From positions 62,001 to 126,000 of the forward strand of contig JAQJZZ010000006.1 of the NCBI GenBank assembly GCA_030077755.1: a DNA stretch of 64,000 nucleotides. The letters run 5' to 3'. The translations under genes were made by a program, and so were the position numbers. This stretch comes from Filosporella fistucella (Eukaryota > Ascomycota > Leotiomycetes > Helotiales). The notes beneath the pieces were generated by a model. The model was not told the origin of the DNA and made no database searches. It saw only the letters and a list, made by a program, of their open reading frames with translations. Positions 1 through 10,391 of the stretch are shown here, piece by piece; the stretch's first letter is position 1, and each line of letters begins with the position of its first letter.

Positions 1-640
1 CTTCATCTTCTTCATCTTCTTCATCTTCTCCATCAATGTCAATATCTTGAACTCCATCTTCATCAGATACGTCGCTATCTTCTACCACCCATGACAAGCA
101 CTCGTCATCGCCTGTATCTTTGCTGTCTGCGTCCGTGAAGCCTTCAAAATCTAGCTTCTCGTGTGCCACCCACAGGTCCATCGTGGAAAGGTTGGGCTCA
201 TCTACGTTAGTCCGTACAAGCTGGAGACCTAGGCTAGTTAGATTATACTTGGGGGATATCGCAGAAAGCTTGCATTCGGTGCCAATTTCTGCGTGAAACG
301 GCAGTAACATAAGATTGATCAAGCAATCCCGGTTGAAGTCGGCACAGTTGTGTGAGAGATGCCCTCTTCTCTCCCATCCTCGCTTCTCGTCACAGAGATT
401 ATTCCACTCGAAGATGACATCACCATCTATAGCCGTAAATTCAAGGCATCCTTGATCAAGCTGAGATTGCAGTAGGGTATTGATGCTATGCCAGGAATAA
501 TTCCGTCCTTCCATAATATTTCGCAGTTCGGAGAAAAGTTGATCATCGGATAATGCTTCTATTCGTAACACGATCTGCTCCAACCAAGCATCGGCGTCAT
601 TATGACTTAGCTCGTTTCGGGATAGAGTATTCCAAGACAT
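1..640 (-). CDS. Hypothetical protein, 3' end beyond the window
   Basis: An open frame runs from an ATG at 640 to the window edge without a stop (213 codons seen). I recognise no domain. The visible protein begins MSWNTLSRNELSH and has a helical N-terminal half. It ends in a very acidic stretch encoded by a 9-bp-period repeat (CTTCATCTT on the + strand, positions 1-30), giving repeated Asp-Glu-Glu units. Acidic tails of this kind occur in nuclear or histone-contacting proteins, but that is only a hint here. Two GATCATCY elements lie 105-145 bp upstream of the start. The C-terminus and any later exons are unknown. Confidence 0.65.
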   Translation of the reverse strand, partial: MSWNTLSRNELSHNDADAWLEQIVLRIEALSDDQLFSELRNIMEGRNYSWHSINTLLQSQLDQGCLEFTAIDGDVIFEWNNLCDEKRGWERRGHLSHNCADFNRDCLINLMLLPFHAEIGTECKLSAISPKYNLTSLGLQLVRTNVDEPNLSTMDLWVAHEKLDFEGFTDADSKDTGDDECLSWVVEDSDVSDEDGVQDIDIDGEDEEDEEDE

Positions 641-744
641 TTTTTCGAAGATAGCTCTATGATCAATGGATGGAAACGGTTGGTTTATAAGTAAAAACCC
701 ACAAGGGTAGTATCAAATTCTCCACTCACACTAATAACCGAGGG

Positions 745-785
745 GATCATCCAATTCTAAAAAGTAGAGATACTAAAGATCATCT
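745..785. promoter_or_regulatory. Two GATCATCY elements upstream of the gene at 1-640
   Basis: GATCATCC at 745-752 and GATCATCT at 778-785 lie 105-145 bp upstream of the ATG at 640. They match the element found before many other start codons in this window. The function is inferred from recurrence and placement only. Confidence 0.45.
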
Positions 786-1018
786 ATCTACATCTTCTCA
801 TTATTTATGGAATAGTGTTACGCCACTGGGGTATTTTAAAGGAATTTTCAATCCGTATTTAGATACTCGATAAGCTTTCCTCAATTCCAGAAGACCCTAT
901 GCGTGACCTTTCGAAAGTAAATCGAATCCGCGGGATTAATCTTTTAGGAGATGCGGCGATATGTAGGAATGAATGCTAAGCATGTCAGCGTTATGTTAAT
1001 ATTTACAGCCGACTACTC

Positions 1019-1873
1019 TCACACCTTCATTAGGGTCTCCAAGGATTCTGACAGCGTGCAAGAGAGAAAGCTAAGAGCTTCTTCAGATAACTTTGCGTCA
1101 CTAGATATAAGATGATAACGAGGGAGCATCATTTCCTCGATGATTTCAGCTAGTATGGGGAAGTCTAGGATTGCGTGCGACAGTTTTGAGGTGTCTTGCA
1201 AGTTCTCGTAGCGAAGCTCGTGAAAATCTAGAACTAAAGAACATATGTTAGGCAATTACATCACGGGTCATAACCTTACTGAGTTTAATCTCTCCGTTTA
1301 GAGATAGTCTTATATTCGCTACTGAGATTTCTCTACAAGAGAGTTTTAACGAAGAGAGATGAACTATTCCCTTAAGTACCTACTATTGTAAGCTAATTAG
1401 AAATCAAAAATGTTGACTCGTACCTCCACAATGATTGTGGCCATCTCCCACTCCTCTGTATAGTATTTCTGGACCTCTAGTTGAGGGAAAGATACAGGAA
1501 GATGCTCTGCAACTGTGAAGATGTTGTTGCCGTCACAGTAGATTGCATAGACTGCAGCAATATTAGGATGTTGGATAGTCGAAAGGATACGAGTTTGTTC
1601 CATCGCGTCGGAAGTCCGACTTTGCCGGATTCTAACAAGCCCATAGTATGAGGATTTGCGTGTTGCAATCATGTCTTGCCCGAGACGGTCGATATATTCA
1701 TAGTCGCTCCACGGATCTCCGACTACGATAATAAGCATTTTACTGATCTTCCCAGTAAGTGTTGACGCCTTCCTGTCAGATTTGCAGAAAGATTGAGTCG
1801 TTTCACCGTAATGATCCAGAGGAGAAACCAAATTCAACCTCTCTAGGAGACGTGCTATTGTCGATTGGTTCAT
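1019..1873 (-). CDS. Kinase-like protein with degenerate catalytic loop
   Basis: Three exons (1873-1424, 1379-1280, 1233-1019) join in frame to 254 aa. Both introns have GT...AG borders. The N-terminal part carries an IQHPNIAAVYAIY segment like kinase subdomains IV-V. After the first intron comes GIVHLSSLKLSCREISVANI, at the place where an active kinase has HRDLKPENI. The catalytic Asp is absent and no clear DFG follows, although LDFHEL sits nearby. The C-terminus (SEEALSFLSCTLSESLE) resembles the last helices of a kinase lobe. At 254 aa it is near minimal domain size and lacks a glycine-rich loop. I infer a pseudokinase of the kind common in filamentous fungi; the substrate is unknown. Confidence 0.6.
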
Positions 1874-1971
1874 GTTAGTCAGATTGAGTCGGATCTTGCA
1901 AGTGAATGAATCTGGGCACCATTTTTACACATTATCTTCATATTGATAAGGTGATCACTGCCGTGGTGGAA

Positions 1972-1979
1972 GATCATCC
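1972..1979. promoter_or_regulatory. GATCATCC element in a divergent intergenic region
   Basis: One copy lies 99 bp upstream of the kinase-like gene (ATG 1873, - strand) and 157 bp upstream of the secreted-protein gene (ATG 2136, + strand). It belongs to the window-wide GATCATCY set. Confidence 0.4.
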
Positions 1980-2135
1980 ACGCTCATTTTGAAGACCATC
2001 GATTTCTGATAAACCATCAAGAAGATGAGGAGTCAGGGATTAACCGTGGTAGGACCCACCCCCGGCTGAATGGGTTGCTTCGAGGATTAAAGAACCAAAA
2101 GACCCGCGCGAACGTAATGTCAAGGTTCCTTTACA

Positions 2136-2747
2136 ATGTATTGCCATATTCTATTTCTCCTCTTGTTAGTCTCGATATACACCTCAACACAATTTCTACA
2201 GTTTAGAACGAATAATGCCGATCTAGTTATCGATCTCTCCGGCTTGTATCCAACCACACCAGATGGCCAGCAAAGTGGGACCATCTCTATGATGTCTAGC
2301 TCCAGTGCGGTACTTCCGGTAACATTCGACTTCTTGGGGGGGTGTACCGAACTTGCCCGCGATTTTGATAGCCTTACAGTGGCCATAGGTCTCAATATTG
2401 TTGATTCCCATACTAGTTTTTCAGACCGCTGGCCACCTGTTGAAATATTTCAAGAAACCCTGTCCACGAAAGTACAGGAAGCCGAGTTTAGATTAAGCCT
2501 GGACTTGAGTGTTGATAGGAAAATGGGCCAGGGAGAATATACGGATTTGGTTGGCTTGCTTGTGAATACAGTACTAAGGCTCTTTGAGGAGAATAACAGG
2601 ACTCCTTTTGCAGCAGTACGGCTTATAGGTGTTTATCAAGGCGCCAGATTCCAATCATGGTGGAATTGGTATTCTTTCACCAATAACACAATAGCAACTT
2701 GTAGAATGGTTGAGAATAATCCTGGTTATAGTAGGAGAGAGCTTTGA
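2136..2747 (+). CDS. Putative secreted hypothetical protein
   Basis: A single-exon frame of 203 aa. The first ~20 residues (MYCHILFLLLLVSIY...) are strongly hydrophobic, like a signal peptide or signal anchor. The rest is soluble-looking, with two N-glycosylation sequons (ENNRT, FTNNT) and only a few cysteines. I recognise no family. The start is the first ATG in frame. It is transcribed divergently from the kinase-like gene across a region with one GATCATCC element. It could also be the first exon of a longer gene, but no good donor was seen near the end. Confidence 0.5.
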   Translation: MYCHILFLLLLVSIYTSTQFLQFRTNNADLVIDLSGLYPTTPDGQQSGTISMMSSSSAVLPVTFDFLGGCTELARDFDSLTVAIGLNIVDSHTSFSDRWPPVEIFQETLSTKVQEAEFRLSLDLSVDRKMGQGEYTDLVGLLVNTVLRLFEENNRTPFAAVRLIGVYQGARFQSWWNWYSFTNNTIATCRMVENNPGYSRREL

Positions 2748-2959
2748 TATCCAAATCAATTCAAGCACTTCCTCCCATCAGACTCTGTGGCCGATTTTCC
2801 TTTCCAAATACATGCAATACCTGAACAGTGCCTCTGGACTCTACTTCACCTGTCAGATGTCGCCTTAAGCGGTCGTTACCCCAATCACTACGCCCTTTGC
2901 CTTGTTAATCGTCCAGCATAAGCCATAGGAGTCTTTAGATGCCTGCCAAGGCTTGCAGC

Positions 2960-3103
2960 GCAGACCAAGGCATCAGCTGCAGGAACCTGAGGCAACACAT
3001 GCGTGCATAAATATCTTACTGCAGGGCCGATAAATTTAATGAAAAACAATACACATCCTGCTTGAACAATCCCACCACATTTCGCACCCAACTGCAACAC
3101 AAG
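2960..3103 (+). repeat. Left copy of a long inverted repeat
   Basis: About 144 bp, starting CGCAGACCAAGGCATCAGC and ending near CCCAACTGCAACACAAGG. It matches the reverse complement of 10254-10391 over its whole length, with scattered differences (most of them transitions) and one 5-bp gap. The two copies face each other across ~7.15 kb that contains the JmjC-SET gene. Confidence 0.75.
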
Positions 3104-3320
3104 GTTTGATCACAGCGTCCAGACACCATATTCATTTCCAACGTAAATTTTGCGCTGCTATGTGAGTGACGGAAAGGCTCTTTCAGCCTAACCCTTGCAA
3201 TACTCAGACCAGAAAAGTTATACTCGATCTGAGCCACCCCTCCCCGGCCCGAACATGCGTTCACGGTAACAAAATTCCGATTTGATATTCCGAGCTTTAT
3301 CAGACAGCCTGTTTTTTGTG

Positions 3321-3370
3321 GATCATCTAGACGAGATCATCTAAACGGGATCATCTAAACGGGATCATCT
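3321..3370. repeat. Four-copy 14-bp tandem GATCATCT array
   Basis: GATCATCT occurs at 3321, 3335, 3349 and 3363, an exact 14-bp period. The middle units read GATCATCTAAACGG. No confident gene starts nearby, so this copy may mark a lost promoter or lie in the decayed part of the inverted-repeat segment. Confidence 0.7.
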
Positions 3371-5750
3371 CACCGCTAAACCCACAACAGGCACCTGTGT
3401 TCGCTAAATGAATCAAAAATGTATCGTGAGATAAAAGCGTTCTATACTACATAATATGGTGGCATGTTCTCAGAGCAAATAGCAACACGTCAGTTTTCCG
3501 AAGTCCAAAGTTTCCTCTTGCAATACCAGGATTAGTACCGAAACAATTACATACCATTGTTACGCATCAAAAGCCCCTATACCATCTACCACGACATCAA
3601 TCGCGCCCGCTTTGACGTGTGACTTGGGTCGTTAGGCTGAAATTAATCGCATCACAGTCGCGTTTATATATCGGGAAAATCATGTACTCGACTACAAACA
3701 CAAACCCAAGAACATCGTCAGTGGTTTAAGAGTATATTTAATCCCGAAACCAAGAGTTCTGTTTCGTTCTTTTATGTCGTCTGCCTTCCTATATAGTACC
3801 CCCACAAACTCCAGCCTTGTAATATAGCAGCGTTTATTCCGCTTAAGGCAGCTTGCCGTGACCAGGTTAACCGACTCGAACAAGGAGGTATAAATACAAT
3901 TGGCAAGGAGAACTTCACCTCTTTATATAGCCCTGCAAGGGTGAAAGCGTTCACATCAAACAATAATAAAACCACAAGCGGTTTGTTCCCGTTTAACCAC
4001 GCTCAAGGGAGGAGAACCGGAGCGAGTCTTTTGCAATTAAAAGTTTAGATTATCACTTTCGTCAAATCGGAAGCCTTGCCGCAGGAATTAAGACATGAAA
4101 AAGGCGCTTGGCCTTCAATCAACGCATCAATTTGGGGTGATATGCCGTATATAGATCCATAGCCGTTTAAAGTAGCTGGTATTGAGAGCATGATGGAGGC
4201 TAATTGCAGTGGTGGATGAATGAGTTAGTAGAAAGTTGAGGGAGTTGAGGTATTTTGTCTCCCTCTTATATCCCATCCCGTCTTAATCTTTGGGAATGGC
4301 TTCCCTTATACGGTTAAATAATATATTAGTGCTCCTCCATTTCATTTGATGACATACCATACCCAAAGATAGCCATTTACACTTATATGCATCAAGTAGT
4401 AGCAGGTCTGAGTTGACGCTATGCTGCGCCTACCCCCCTAGTCTGCGGATTATGTAGGTCAATCAAGGAGAACCAAGGCAGAGTAAGACCTCCGTGGAGA
4501 GAACTGGTGTACATGACTCATATAGTAAGTCGGGCTGTGAGAATGGTGGTATACCCGCAATTGAGCTGGACCGTAGGAATTAAGGATGTTGCATAGGATG
4601 AAAATTCCCATATCTAAGCTGGCTGGCGGAATTGCCATACCAGACCTAACAATTAGTATAGAAACATATCACGGAAGATAATCTCTGGTCGAAGGCATCG
4701 CATCCGATTTGAGACCGAGTAGCCAGACTCAATAATTAGCGGAACGACAAAGACGACGGTCTCAGGACATAGAATGAAGGGCATTAATGGCATCTGCCAG
4801 AATGATTCCCTCCTCCAGCAGTTCCTCACTGCATATACGTAGTATATGAGAGATGCATGACCGCGGGGTATGCGTGGCGAGTCCATATTAGTATTTTTAA
4901 ACCCGTTTGCATACACGAAGTACACATGACTACTTTGTTCAACATGCAATACCACGTCAGTCGTGGAGACTATCCACTGACTTGACGTGCTAATGCTACG
5001 AAGCCACTTCCTATCTAGAGAACAGTCGTTATACGCGCTCCAATAGAAGAAAAAGAGCGTTATAAATCGACTAGTGGACTCATAGAGGGTCTTTGAACTC
5101 AGTAGTATTAGGACACATTTGGGTGGAAGTGGTGGTTGGGAACCTTGCTAGATAGAGGCATCCTTGAGGCATTGAATAAAATTCCTGACATAGATCGACC
5201 TCATATCGCCGCTGCAACGTAAAATCACCTTGGTACACTTCCAAACATTAAGCATTGGAGAGTGTGTTCTTATAGCTGAAATATAGCCTTGGTCACTTGG
5301 TGAGTTGGGATAAAGGGCGTGGCAATGGCGCTGGAGAAGGATAGGATACGAATGTGTATTGCAATCCCTACCTTCTAATTCCGTAAATGGAAGGTAATAA
5401 TGGCTAATAGAAAAAACCAGTGAGAACTCCCTAGGGTAAGGTACCGTGGGTGTAAGTTAGTGCAAGGCGCTCTAGTGTAGCATGATCCCGCATGGTAGGG
5501 GCCACTTATCTGAGGCTGTGGACGACTCAAAAATTCCTCTTATGAGTTTGAAAGCGATCGTGACTTGTACGCACTGAGATTACGTGTCGTGTCAATCATT
5601 TTCGGAGTCAGCCGCCTGCTTGAGCGCGTAGACGGGCGAGAGTGGAGAAATGGGTGCAGACGGGGTTTTGATAGCGCTAGATTGATTCAAGGCAGAGTGT
5701 GCTCTTTATAATGGGTTCTCCGACTATAAAGAGAGCCACAACGCCCTCCA
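3371..5750. other. No gene recognised
   Basis: About 2.4 kb with stops in all frames and only short open stretches. No domain, repeat or splice-supported gene could be seen. It lies inside the inverted-repeat segment and is probably decayed or non-coding. Confidence 0.5.
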
Positions 5751-5804
5751 TTTCCTTTATCCATCCTCATTCTCCCAAAATTTCTCTTTTATTTGACTTG
5801 AATC

Positions 5805-6410
5805 TTGATTGAACTTTACTCAGATAGAGATGCCTCCCTAGCAAGAGCATATTGTTATTCCGTCAGCGGCTACGGTGTACGTCAATTACGTCCGAACCAT
5901 ATAGCACCAGAACTTGATAGACTAAGCCTTTTTGCAGAGCTGTGGGTGAGGACCTTCGATAAGAAGGAGATGAACGCGGATAAAGAAACCTGAGCACCGA
6001 GCCAGTAGAGGAGTTCGACCTGACCGCTGAGCCAGTAAGTGGTTTATGACAAAATTATTCCATTTCAAACTAACGGGTGCTCAGGACTCGGCATCGTATC
6101 TGGGCCAGAAGACCCAAATTACATAGCTCCAAGGTTAGGATAGCGTAGTCATGTTAGCTCTATTGACAACTCTAGCGGTGCAAACGATTTTCTGTAGAAT
6201 GCAGCGAAGTCGTAACTACACCCTGGATCCTATGGCCTTGGTATTGTTGTTGCCTATAGTAGATGGTATTATGGGCAAGTAACACTTCGGGCCCGGCGAG
6301 CCTTTGCTCAATTCAATGCAGAATACATGAGAGACCAGATGAAAGAACAGGAAATGATGCAAAGTAGGTTCTTGCCGTGGAATCCGTATATTAGGTTAAA
6401 CGAAAACTAG
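5805..6410 (+). pseudogene. Possible decayed multi-exon gene
   Basis: A 62-codon open stretch (5805-5993) is followed by a convincing intron signal set: GTAAGT at 6031, CTAAC and GCTCAG ending at 6084. A protein-like stretch, YSRWYYGQVTLRARRAF then QFNAEYMRDQMKEQEMM, lies at about 6247-6365. The pieces are in different frames with stops between them, so no complete protein results. I read this as gene remains; the family is unknown. Confidence 0.2.
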
Positions 6411-6420
6411 AAACCATTGA

Positions 6421-7303
6421 CAGGCTCCATTCCGATTCCGCGAGTGTACGCAGCCATAATATGCAGCTCCTGCAAGGTAACAAGACTTATACTGTAAGTT
6501 TACACCATTCCTTACTTATTTCACATAGGCAAATGAAGAGATCTAGAAAAAAAGTGGATAGCTTGTGCAGCTTCATGTCGGCTGCTACGCACTAAAAACA
6601 GAGACTTGAAGTCGGAAACAGATAGCGTTGTCATACACCTGAAAAAGGCGCCGAAACAGATGTTAGGGGCCAAGGCAAAAAGAGAGGAAGAATCGAGGGG
6701 TGGTCTGATTTTCTCGATCCTGCCCACTTTTTCATGAGCCCCAGCCAAATTTACTTGAATATCGGACGAGCAGGATAACCTTATTTTTGTCACTAGAATT
6801 TCCACTTGTTTCAGCCTGGCCACCCAGAATAAAGGGACATCCAGGTTGGAATAACCACAGCATTGTTTCGCCTGCATAGCAAATGCTCATTAGTTGCATC
6901 TGAATATGCAACACCACCCTGCGGAAATATTCACGGAGGCCTGTTGGGACGCGCGAAAGGATCAAATATGTTTGAGGTTTACGGGTTGTCACAACAGAAT
7001 TACGTAGGTTGAGGGGCATAGTCACAAAATACATTGAGGTTGGCGAGGAGATCGCGGTCTTTCAGCGATTATTTCTAAAAAGGCAGCCTGCGTAGCCTGT
7101 TCTATATCTCTATCAGGTGCGGCCGTGATTTCATCTGCTGCAAATTAGAGGAAATTGTGAGTTTAATGCACAACGAGCAAACAGATAGTGCAATTGTATT
7201 CCTGAGCGCTAATACTATCTTCCAAGACGGGATTTTCTCATGAAATCGCCATGTGCACGGGCCACAACCGAAATTTCACAGTTATGGCCCGTGCTTCTCA
7301 GCC
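6421..7303. other. Downstream flank of the JmjC-SET gene, no supported gene
   Basis: Overlapping open stretches of 100-118 codons exist on the - strand (6521-7034), but they show no recognisable domain and no consistent splice chain. It probably contains the 3' UTR of the JmjC-SET gene plus decayed sequence. Confidence 0.4.
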
Positions 7304-10135
7304 TCATTGCGACTGGCTAGAACAGCTATCGCAGAGACATCTTTTGCCCTGTGCCTTCAAGAAACTTGACCCACAAAAGGCGGTGATCTCGTCGTTGTGA
7401 TGGATATCACGTACTGCGACTAGCATCTGCCTCCACCGCCCGGAGATCTTCATCACCCGAAACTCCGCAGACGGCTTACATGCGTGGTTGACCTTTCTCA
7501 CCCAGTTACCTGTGGACTTGGTGTAGATCTGGGCGATAGGCTCGTCACCATGATCAGGCCGCTTGAATTCAATCGCCCAGGAGTCTTTGTATGTATCCAA
7601 GGGAGCTAGTTCCCCAGTAAGCTGCCCTAGAATCTGGCCCTTGTGGAAAATTGTGTGATATGAACGAACCCCTTGCCCCTTTGCGCCTTCATTCGTGATT
7701 CGGGGTCGCTTCAGAGGCAGGCATGTGTCGATACAGTCGCACTCCTGGCTAGAGCATTGGTCGCATTGTGGATGACTAGGAGGAACCCAAGTCGGATCCT
7801 GAGGCCACTCCCACTTCCAATCATCAGGTTTTGGCCAGTCATATTTGTCCGAGGCGTATATGTTTTTGTCTGCAATCGGAAAACACTCCATCAGCGGGAT
7901 GAGTTTGGTCATAGGCATGCTAGCCACCTTCTGAGGGTCCTCGCTCTCCCACCTAAATTCAGGCACCTCCTCATTGTTGAGTATAGACGTCTGGAGGATG
8001 TGTCCCATGCGACACAGCGCTATAGCGATCTCGTTAGACTTGAGCAAGCTGTGTAATCTCTGAATGTCTTCCTTGGAGAGCTCTTGGTATTCACGCCCAG
8101 ACACTTTCACGGCACGCGTCTCGTCCTCGTGGTTCAGTGGTATCAAGCACAAAAGGCCGTCAAAGTCGCCACATACTCTATTCCATTTTCGACCGTCCCT
8201 AAGCACACTATGTATTTTTTCTCGATTCTTCTTCTCGAGTGCCAATCCGCTTCCCCTCAAAATCTTATCGATCTCACTCGGGTCGGCTGAAATTCGACCA
8301 TCCTTGTTACTGTCCAGATTCACTGCCATTTCGGCTTTTGCAAGACGGCTCTGAAACTTGAAAAATAAAGACTTCTCAGTCGCATTGTGGACGACCATAA
8401 AAAGCTCGCCGGCGCGAGATTTGCTTGGATCAAGTTTGAATACTGCTTTCGTTTCGTCTCTGCAGTTGCTAATCAAGGAGCACAAGTTATGGAAAGCATC
8501 TCTTCCGGAGATCGCCTGAACGAGACGGTCCAAGCAGGTCGTCAATTTTTGAACTTTCGGCGGTTTCCCTATGAAGTTATCGTTGCGCTTCCTCTTTACA
8601 AGCTCTGGCACTGCTGCAGGCAGCGGCCGTCTCCGACTCGGTTGGGAATCGTTCTGGGCATTTTGCTGTGATGCTGGGTGTTGCGAAAGCGTCTGCATCG
8701 AGGTTCTTGTGATGGGGTTTGGACAGCATCTTGTGGAACAAAATCTGTACCCGGGGGGGACGGGTGGTGACGAGGCATACATAATGTTGATCGCAAGAGC
8801 ATAATTGCTCCCCATGTTTAGAACTTGATGGAGGGTTCCTTCCTCTGTGAGCATAGCTTCTCCTGGTCGGCAATACTCAAGACTATATTGGATCCCCCAC
8901 TCATCCAAAACACTCGGTGGAATGCAAAGATCTAGATGCCGAATAGCTTGAGAGCATTCTGTTGTCGAGAAAAAATGACTTATGCGCCTTTCGAACTTTT
9001 GCTCGCAGCCAGGGTATATAAGCAGCCAAAGCTTGGGTTCGCCAGATCGTAGCAGGTTGAGTGACCTGAGTTTGGCATCTTCTCCATGGATAATGGAACA
9101 CGTCCGCCCAATACCAAGGTAAGCATACGTGGTTCCTAGACCTGGGACATCGCGAGCGGCCAATTTCCGCATTCCAAGTCCCGGATCGAGTTCAATATCC
9201 TTAAAGAGAGGATCGCCGGAAATATATTCCATCTTTGGTGGAGGATTCATGAGCGTGCTCTCCCATATCTCTTTCAATTCCTCGTGCGTCCATGATTGCT
9301 TTTCACTTGAATAGAGCGGGAAATTAGGTAGCTCAATCGCCTGATTTGGTTCCCTTTTTATTGTCACGAACCCCGAAGCCTCCCTTTTGGCCGAGAAATG
9401 GGTACTATGGTCACTGGTTGGCTGGGAGCAGTTGTCGACAACAAGTGGCGGGAGATCTTCGACGACGAGCTTGAAATATCCCTTGCGCAAGACCTCGGTG
9501 TTAGCTGAGAACTGCTTCAGCTTTTTCTCGTTCAGTTTACCACTGATATCTCTAAGGCTGCAGCGAAACGTGGTTTGACTTTCCCTACCGAGTTGAGGCT
9601 GAAGCCGTGAAGCTTGCGGCGTGAGACTGGCAATACGCGATCGTTCCGGGACATCGAATGGCCGTTTTTCTGAATTGGGTATCGCTTGGTCGCGAATTTG
9701 ATTTCGCTGGGGTACCTCGGTTTGGATTTCAGCAACTGACGCGTCTTGATTTGGATGAGGCAGACTCTGCACGCGAGCCTCAACCTGAGTTTCAGCGGCA
9801 GGCGCGTCTCGATCTTTCTGGGGTTGACTCTGCGTGAGAACCTCAGCCTCGGTTTCAGCAGCGGGCGCTTCTCGATCACGAGGATGGCTGCGGATATCTA
9901 ATGAGTGCGTGCCAACGGTTGCCTTGAGATTCCGTATTTCTGCACCAAGTTCATCCAGGTACTTGGTGATTTTCTGCACCCAGTCCGGCGGTTTACCAGA
10001 GTGGGGTCGGCCGCGCACTGAATGATGACGCTTGCTTTGTTCATGGTTAAGGGATTGCTGGATCTTATTAAACACGTGTCCAATGTTGTCGAGTCGTTCC
10101 TCAATCGTGTTGACTCTGTGCATAAGGGATTCCAT
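7304..10135 (-). CDS. JmjC-SET fusion protein (putative histone lysine demethylase joined to a SET module)
   Basis: An intronless 943-aa frame; ATG 10135 is the first in frame. Residues 1-30 look coiled-coil, and ~85-155 hold three imperfect AAE-rich repeats. Residues ~330-455 match a JmjC domain of the KDM4/KDM5 type: Fe(II) ligands H350 and E352 in the HGED motif, H436 in LHQVLNMGSN, and K368 in GEPKLW as the likely 2-oxoglutarate lysine. A Cys cluster at ~791-805 precedes a SET domain: GQG at 820-822, TGEL at ~840, NHACKP at 883-888. A post-SET CLCDSC follows at 933-938. The usual SET C-terminal Tyr motif (TxDYG) reads TAFCG at 918-922, so methyltransferase activity is doubtful. JmjC enzymes remove, and SET enzymes add, methyl groups on lysine in chromatin; having both in one chain is unusual. 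The gene sits between long inverted repeats. Confidence 0.85.
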   Translation of the reverse strand: MESLMHRVNTIEERLDNIGHVFNKIQQSLNHEQSKRHHSVRGRPHSGKPPDWVQKITKYLDELGAEIRNLKATVGTHSLDIRSHPRDREAPAAETEAEVLTQSQPQKDRDAPAAETQVEARVQSLPHPNQDASVAEIQTEVPQRNQIRDQAIPNSEKRPFDVPERSRIASLTPQASRLQPQLGRESQTTFRCSLRDISGKLNEKKLKQFSANTEVLRKGYFKLVVEDLPPLVVDNCSQPTSDHSTHFSAKREASGFVTIKREPNQAIELPNFPLYSSEKQSWTHEELKEIWESTLMNPPPKMEYISGDPLFKDIELDPGLGMRKLAARDVPGLGTTYAYLGIGRTCSIIHGEDAKLRSLNLLRSGEPKLWLLIYPGCEQKFERRISHFFSTTECSQAIRHLDLCIPPSVLDEWGIQYSLEYCRPGEAMLTEEGTLHQVLNMGSNYALAINIMYASSPPVPPGYRFCSTRCCPNPITRTSMQTLSQHPASQQNAQNDSQPSRRRPLPAAVPELVKRKRNDNFIGKPPKVQKLTTCLDRLVQAISGRDAFHNLCSLISNCRDETKAVFKLDPSKSRAGELFMVVHNATEKSLFFKFQSRLAKAEMAVNLDSNKDGRISADPSEIDKILRGSGLALEKKNREKIHSVLRDGRKWNRVCGDFDGLLCLIPLNHEDETRAVKVSGREYQELSKEDIQRLHSLLKSNEIAIALCRMGHILQTSILNNEEVPEFRWESEDPQKVASMPMTKLIPLMECFPIADKNIYASDKYDWPKPDDWKWEWPQDPTWVPPSHPQCDQCSSQECDCIDTCLPLKRPRITNEGAKGQGVRSYHTIFHKGQILGQLTGELAPLDTYKDSWAIEFKRPDHGDEPIAQIYTKSTGNWVRKVNHACKPSAEFRVMKISGRWRQMLVAVRDIHHNDEITAFCGSSFLKAQGKRCLCDSCSSQSQ

Positions 10136-10253
10136 CGCGAAGATCGGCGTTGTTGTGGTGAACCTTCTGCAGAGCTAATTCGGACACCTTTTAACAAATG
10201 TTCAAGGCGTATGATGACTAATGCATGTGCGGAAGCGAACACGTGAACATGAT

Positions 10254-10391
10254 TTGTGTCGCAGTTGGGTGCGAAATGGGATTGTTCAAGCAGGAAGTGT
10301 ATATTTTTCATTGAATTTATCGGACCTATATTAAGCTGTTTATGCGTGCATGTGTTGCCTCAGGTTCCTACAGCTGATGCCTTGGTCTACG
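10254..10391 (-). repeat. Right copy of the long inverted repeat; also the JmjC-SET upstream region
   Basis: The reverse complement of this segment matches 2960-3103. It lies 119-256 bp upstream of the JmjC-SET start codon, so it may contain that gene's promoter or 5' UTR. The pair could therefore be a duplicated promoter rather than the ends of a mobile element. Confidence 0.75.

Noticed and set aside
7673..10025. Several antisense frames of 60-127 codons opposite the JmjC-SET gene
   Set aside because: Shadow frames of a clearly coding strand; no domains.
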